Shown here: positions 62,033 through 64,000 of the stretch, in pieces | Layout: each line of letters begins with the position of its first letter | Position numbering within the stretch: position 1 is the first letter of the stretch | From: Haloferula luteola | Lineage (GTDB): Bacteria > Verrucomicrobiota > Verrucomicrobiia > Verrucomicrobiales > Akkermansiaceae | Length of the DNA stretch: 64,000 nucleotides | Assembly: GCF_014201715.1 (NCBI RefSeq) | Contig: NZ_JACHFD010000003.1 | Location: 186,001 to 250,000 of the forward strand | Direction of reading: 5' to 3' | Translations under genes and position numbers: made by a program | Notes under the pieces: model-generated | What the model was told of the DNA's origin: nothing | What the model saw: only the letters and a program-made list of their open reading frames with translations | The model's database searches: none

Positions 62033-62592
62033 GCAGGGGAGGCAGGGTTGAGTTTTTGCTCAATGCAGCGTCTCAGGGCGATTCGCAAACGATGGATCCG
62101 CGCCCGAAGTCCCGACGCCGTCAGAGCCGAGGCATCCGCCGCCTCGGCGATCGCCCCGTACTTCCGATAGCGACTGAGAAGCAACTCACGATGGTCGTCA
62201 TCGAGATTCTTCAAACACTGGCTCAATGCCCCCATCCGTTGTTGACGGTCATCGGGTTCGTTTTCGTGCTCCTCTGCCAGAGTTTCGACCAACTCAAGAC
62301 TGAACACGAACTGCCTCTCCCGCTTGAGCTTCCGAAGGTGATTCATCATCACATTGCGGGCGAAACGGAATGCCCATGCCTTGAAATGCGTTCCGGGAGT
62401 GAACTTGGAACGCTTCTCCAACAGCAGCATGTTCACCTCCTGCAGAACATCCTCCGTCCCCGCATAATAGGGCGCCAAATGGTGAATAAACACCCGCAGC
62501 TCCGACTGCAGCGCGATCAATTGCATCGTGTAGGAGTTCATGGAGTCAGCGTCGGACATTTCGCGAGACTCAGGATCAGGAACCATGGGCAT
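62029..62592 (-). CDS. ECF sigma factor (Planctomycete/Verrucomicrobial FecI-like)
   Basis: 187 residues. Region 2: YYAGTEDVLQEVNMLLLEKRSKFTPGTHFKAWAFRFARNVMMNHLRKLKRER; region 4: QCLKNLDDDHRELLLSRYRKYGAIAEAADASALTASGLRARIHRLR. Region 4 is close to the group called Rhodopirellula/Verrucomicrobium sigma-70. Its stop overlaps the FecR/LamG gene start. Upstream, towards the divergent PEP-CTERM gene, is an intergenic region of about 210 bp with no motif I can name. Confidence 0.88.
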   Translation of the reverse strand: MPMVPDPESREMSDADSMNSYTMQLIALQSELRVFIHHLAPYYAGTEDVLQEVNMLLLEKRSKFTPGTHFKAWAFRFARNVMMNHLRKLKRERQFVFSLELVETLAEEHENEPDDRQQRMGALSQCLKNLDDDHRELLLSRYRKYGAIAEAADASALTASGLRARIHRLRIALRRCIEQKLNPASPA

Positions 62593-62803
62593 ACCAAGCT
62601 ATTTGGCAGGAGGCCAGACGTTGCCGAAAAAATCCCTCCACGCCTCAAAAATCGATCACGGAGCAGAAATCAGAAATTTTTTCTGCAACGTCTTCCGGCC
62701 ACCCAAATCCCTGAATGGGAGACCGGATCGCCAGCCCTTGCGATTTCGATTCCCTGTGCCTTCGAAAAACCCATTGAACCCAAGTCCCAAACTCAGAAAA
62801 CCC

Positions 62804-63610
62804 ATGAAGATCGCTTCCTTCCACCACCTCATTCCCACTCTATCAGCCCTCGTATTTCCAGCGAGTGCCGCCCTCACGGTCTCCCAGGGCGATTTCGAAT
62901 CGGGCGGTTTGAATTTTGCCATTTCCGGCGCACCCGACTTCATCACCTCGGACCTCGTGGCAAGCTCAGGCCAAGGTTGGTACACTTCCGCCAATGTCGA
63001 CAAAACTTTCCAGATCACTTCGGGAGGGTCAGGCGGCTCGGGCAACTATGCGGCGGTGACCTCGGGGGGCACCGGCACCATCGGGAATCACCGCGGCATC
63101 GTCTACGTCTTGGAAGACGGCCAAAGCACAACGGGAGAAGTCACCGCCACCATCGATCTTCTGATGCTTCCCCAAGGCGGCAATGAAAACTTCCTGATCA
63201 AAGTATTCGGCGTGACCGACTCAGACGCCGGCACCCCCGGAGTGCAGTGGGATGGGTTGATCGATCTCACCGGTCCGCTCGGAAACTTCGATGCCCTCAA
63301 CCTCCGCAACCTCGACGGCAGCTCCACCATCACACCAGGATATACCGGTTCCTCATTGACCACCCTGGCCAGCTACGATGCCGCCAGTCTCGGGGCCGTG
63401 GCCGGAACAAGCTGGAACTCGGGGCTGAGCTTTTCCTTCGACCTTGGCGCATCAGGCTACGATCAAGTGATCATCGGCTTTGCCATCCACGACTCCCCTA
63501 TCGCAGGCACCCTGAGCGGCATCGACAACCTCACCATCGTTCCCGAGCCATCAGCGACCTTCCTGATGCTCACCTCCGCCACCGGGCTTCTCGTCCGCCG
63601 TCGCCGCTGA
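62804..63610 (+). CDS. PEP-CTERM exported protein
   Basis: 268 residues from ATG 62804. Signal peptide MKIASFHHLIPTLSALVFPASA, a beta-sandwich-like body rich in Gly, Ser and Thr, and the C-terminal sorting signal VPEPSATFLMLTSATGLLVRRRR: PEP motif, hydrophobic helix, basic end. Exosortase cleaves and transfers such proteins through the outer envelope in Gram-negative biofilm-forming taxa. Diverges from the ECF sigma gene. The exosortase itself is not in this window. Confidence 0.85.
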   Translation: MKIASFHHLIPTLSALVFPASAALTVSQGDFESGGLNFAISGAPDFITSDLVASSGQGWYTSANVDKTFQITSGGSGGSGNYAAVTSGGTGTIGNHRGIVYVLEDGQSTTGEVTATIDLLMLPQGGNENFLIKVFGVTDSDAGTPGVQWDGLIDLTGPLGNFDALNLRNLDGSSTITPGYTGSSLTTLASYDAASLGAVAGTSWNSGLSFSFDLGASGYDQVIIGFAIHDSPIAGTLSGIDNLTIVPEPSATFLMLTSATGLLVRRRR

Positions 63611-63705
63611 AGCCACTGGCTTCGACGGCTCTACCCACCACGGACCCCTGCGAACTTCGCAGGTAGGATCCGTTGGGCCGACGACACCCATTTCCCCAAT
63701 CATTC

Positions 63706-64000
63706 ATGATCTCCGTTTTTCGATACCTCGGTCTTCTCGGGGTGATCTCCTCCACCGCTTGGGCGGACATGGCTCTCACCAATGGCGACTTCGAGGGACC
63801 TGAGTTCTTTACCAATTCTCAAACTGGCACAACCTCCCGGGACGGTCTCTTTTACGAAGCCTATGCTACCCACGGTGATGGTTGGTACAATTCCAACAAC
63901 CCCACCCATTGGAATCTCCTCCCAGGCGGGCCGTCAGGATCGGTCACCTATGGCGCGAAAGATTCCTCAACGAATCTCAGGTCACTTCTCCATGTCATCA
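63706..64000 (+). CDS. Exported protein, 5' part (runs off window)
   Basis: ATG 63706 opens a frame to the window end with signal peptide MISVFRYLGLLGVISSTAWA. The mature start MALTNGDFEGPEF has the same NGDFE motif as QGDFES in the preceding PEP-CTERM protein, and both continue with GDGWYNS/GQGWYTS. It is therefore a likely second PEP-CTERM paralogue; the sorting signal lies beyond the window. Confidence 0.75.
   Translation, partial: MISVFRYLGLLGVISSTAWADMALTNGDFEGPEFFTNSQTGTTSRDGLFYEAYATHGDGWYNSNNPTHWNLLPGGPSGSVTYGAKDSSTNLRSLLHVI

Overview
The window looks like a chromosome segment of a member of the Verrucomicrobiota (GC-rich, roughly 60%). The evidence is a PEP-CTERM exosortase-sorted protein, a planctomycete/verrucomicrobial-style ECF sigma factor paired with a FecR/LamG membrane protein, a eukaryote-type UDP-sugar pyrophosphorylase, rpoN, an mreBCD-mrdA-rng cluster and an alpha-L-arabinofuranosidase. 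I infer the taxon from gene content only; no marker tree was possible.

Left backbone (1-9.6 kb): guaB (start only), a HAD phosphatase, UDP-sugar pyrophosphorylase, rpoN with its own sigma-54-type promoter, an Mrp ATPase, pyruvate kinase, an ispE-pgeF pair, a MarR regulator, a small lipoprotein and a tRNA-Ser(GCU).

Accessory region (9.6-39.7 kb), a composite island hosted by the 3' end of tRNA-Ser. (a) 9.6-29.7 kb is bounded by the tRNA 3' end and an 18/19-base copy of it at 29681-29699. A large serine recombinase sits at the tRNA side and its reading frame runs through the tRNA. Inside are a 723-bp cassette with a short tyrosine recombinase between 28-bp inverted sites; a repeat-rich zone with 27-bp tandem hairpins and 11-bp-phased CAAGGT hexamers; a mobilizable element (ardC, xis-like, int with a tRNA-Asp 3' fragment, oriT-like hairpin, mobC, mobA); an IS110-family element; two copies of a covarying structured element; a Hachiman defence system (hamAB); and an unrecognised two-gene unit encoding a PIN-like protein and a PD-(D/E)xK-like protein. 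(b) 29.7-39.7 kb holds an RHS toxin tip broken at a G10 tract, the three-gene Shango-type defence operon (TerB protein, DUF2791 ATPase, Lhr-like helicase) and an IS30 remnant.

Right backbone (39.7-64 kb): a FadL-type porin, an ECF sigma/ChrR-like anti-sigma pair, gatB, an orphan DNA methyltransferase, Hsp33, mnmA, an exported ClpP-like protein, the mreB-mreC-mreD-mrdA-rng cell-shape cluster, a frameshifted GH51 arabinofuranosidase, an ECF sigma/FecR-LamG pair and two exported proteins, the last cut by the window end.

The island combines transfer functions (relaxase, integrases, anti-restriction) with stacked anti-phage systems, as in a defence island maintained at a tRNA hotspot. The least explained parts are the invertible cassette, the twin structured elements, the phased repeat array and the PIN/PD-(D/E)xK pair.
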